A stretch of 64,000 nucleotides of DNA from Verrucomicrobiia bacterium (GTDB lineage: Bacteria > Verrucomicrobiota > Verrucomicrobiia > Limisphaerales > UBA11358), in the NCBI GenBank assembly GCA_031290985.1, contig JARLJW010000098.1:1-64000 (forward strand). Reading direction: 5' to 3'. This document shows positions 62,746 through 64,000 of the stretch, one piece after another. The position numbers and the translations under genes are program-made. The stretch's first letter is position 1; each line of letters opens with the position of its first letter. Under the pieces are notes generated by a model that was given only the letters and a program-made list of their open reading frames with translations, was not told the origin of the DNA and did not search any database.

Positions 62746-64000
62746 ATGCCATCGCGAGTCACAGAACGTATCAATTTCGGCAAAATCAAAGAGATCGTCA
62801 TTCCGCCGAACATGATCGAATTGCAGACGAATTCCTATGTGGAGTTCCTGCAGGCCGACGCTTCGCCCAAAAAGCGCAACCGTCAAAACGGCCTCGAATC
62901 AGTTTTTCGCGAGGTGTTCCCCATCGAAAGCTATGATGGCAAGGTCACGCTCGACTATGATTCCTACGAGATCGGTGAACCGAAGATCGACTGGCTGGAG
63001 TGCCTGCGCGAAGGCCTGACCTACGGCGCGCCGCTCTATGTCACCTTCCTGCTCAAGGAAGAGGCCAAGAGCGCCAAGGAGGAAAAAGTGTTCATGGGCG
63101 AACTGCCCCTGATGACGCCCCAGGGCACGTTCGTCATCAACGGCGCGGAACGCGTCGTCGTCTCCCAGTTGCACCGCTCGCCGGGCATCGCGTTTGAAAA
63201 GACGCAGCACCCGAACGGCAAGGAGCTGTATTCCTTCCGCGTCATCCCGGACCGCGGTTCCTGGTATGAAGCGCAGTTCGACACGAGCGATTTGCTCTAC
63301 GTTTATCTCGACCGCAAAAAACGCCGCCGGAAATTTTTGACCACGACGTTCTTCCGCGCGCTCTCCTTCCTCGACCACGAGGACAAGGAAAAGGGCAGCA
63401 AGGCGAAGGACAACGGCGGGCTTACCCGCGGCACGGACGAAGAGATCCTGAAGCTGTTCTACACCATCGAAGATCTGTCGGTGAAGGAAGCGGAGAAGAT
63501 CGAGGATTTGCAGAACCGCGTGCTCGTGCAGGACGCCGTGGACGAAGAGAAGGGTCTCGTCGTCGCGCGCGCCTTTGAGCCGCTCTCCAAGGCCGTCGTC
63601 AAGCAGATCGCCGAACTCGGCATCACCAAGATCAAGGTCGTGGACACCTCGGTGGACGAGGGCAACATGATCAAGTGCCTCAAGAAAGATCCGGCAAAAA
63701 ATGAAGAAGAGGCGCTGAAGGATATTTACCGCCGCCTGCGCCCTGGCGATCCCCCGACGGCGGCGAACTCGCGCGCGTTGCTCAAGCGTTTGTTCTTTGA
63801 TGAAAAACGCTATGACCTCGGCCGCGTGGGCCGTTACAAGATCAACCAGAAGCTGGGCATGAAGGCCGAAGGCCGCATCCTGACGAAGGATGACCTCGTC
63901 GCCGCGACGAAGTACCTGCTCAAGCTCAAGAAGGGCGAAGGCTCGCTGGACGACATTGATCACCTAGGCAGCCGCCGCATCCGCACGGTCGGCGAATTGC
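62746..64000 (+). CDS. rpoB: RNA polymerase beta subunit, N-terminal part
   Basis: The first 418 codons; the gene runs past the right edge. MPSRVTERINFGKIKEIVIP then PPNMIELQTNSYVEFLQADA opens the protein. The beta-1/lobe region follows: VFMGELPLMTPQGTFVINGA then ERVVVSQLHRSPGIAFEKTQ and FRVIPDRGSWYEAQFDTSDL, LRPGDPPTAANSRALLKRLF, RYDLGRVGRYKINQKLG. AAAGGA lies 6 bases before the ATG. The rifampicin-binding region is outside this window. Confidence 0.97.
   Translation, partial: MPSRVTERINFGKIKEIVIPPNMIELQTNSYVEFLQADASPKKRNRQNGLESVFREVFPIESYDGKVTLDYDSYEIGEPKIDWLECLREGLTYGAPLYVTFLLKEEAKSAKEEKVFMGELPLMTPQGTFVINGAERVVVSQLHRSPGIAFEKTQHPNGKELYSFRVIPDRGSWYEAQFDTSDLLYVYLDRKKRRRKFLTTTFFRALSFLDHEDKEKGSKAKDNGGLTRGTDEEILKLFYTIEDLSVKEAEKIEDLQNRVLVQDAVDEEKGLVVARAFEPLSKAVVKQIAELGITKIKVVDTSVDEGNMIKCLKKDPAKNEEEALKDIYRRLRPGDPPTAANSRALLKRLFFDEKRYDLGRVGRYKINQKLGMKAEGRILTKDDLVAATKYLLKLKKGEGSLDDIDHLGSRRIRTVGEL

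Overview
The window is a chromosomal segment from a Verrucomicrobiota bacterium, most likely of the Pedosphaerales/Limisphaerales type. This placement is inferred from gene content: a ThuA / DUF1080 / Gfo-Idh-MocA carbohydrate set, a secreted nuclease with Ig-like repeats of the QWLFNG...NYSV type, verrucomicrobial-style pseudopilin and ATP-grasp proteins, and an EF-Tu with an unusual switch I. No rRNA and no CRISPR array were seen. Four tRNA genes are present.

Region 1 (about 0.7-16.8 kb) is an accessory module bounded by an intact tRNA-Pro(GGG) at 16694-16771 and a 24-nt copy of that tRNA's 3' end at 764-787, the layout left by a tRNA-targeting integrase. No integrase remains inside. It holds two small CBM48 (glycogen-binding-like) proteins with a DUF2934 protein, a two-component system, a complete RND efflux set (membrane fusion protein, permease, TolC) with an RraA-like gene inside it, three related lipoproteins, an aspartyl protease with a PDZ domain and a Porin_5 family porin. 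Four copies of a ~42-bp box with 11-bp-period repeats (TTTTAATC ... CGTTCAA ... TTTTAAT) stand before the response regulator, two lipoproteins and the porin. This looks like a regulon of an OmpR/PhoB-type regulator and is the most interesting signal in the window.

Region 2 (16.8-26.7 kb): a ThuA-like, DUF1080 and oxidoreductase operon; a sugar-phosphate isomerase; an HxlR regulator divergent from DsrE, PNPOx-like and DUF1348 genes; a REP-associated tyrosine transposase (RAYT) flanked by three BIME-like palindrome pairs; hemC; and a VapBC toxin-antitoxin pair with a palindromic operator.

Region 3 (26.7-46.8 kb) is mostly housekeeping: pyrH, mutM, a large anchored unknown, icd, two tandem ATP-grasp paralogues, dxs, xseB, a secreted EEP/Ig protein and xseA. 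Between these lies a six-gene envelope operon (lipoprotein, PEGA protein, CsgG-like protein, COG3014-like protein, YcfL, LpoB), a probable outer-membrane regulator of peptidoglycan synthesis. A 182-bp palindromic element follows it.

Region 4 (46.8-49.2 kb) is a decayed mobile module (ParA, small RHH partner, truncated tyrosine recombinase) flanked by CTGACAGT repeats.

Region 5 (49.5-64 kb): topB, a hydrolase, a XerC/D-like recombinase, a pseudopilin, a SulP transporter, then the conserved cluster tRNA-Thr, tuf, tRNA-Trp, tRNA-Ser, secE, nusG, rplK, rplA, rplJ, rplL and rpoB, which runs off the right edge.
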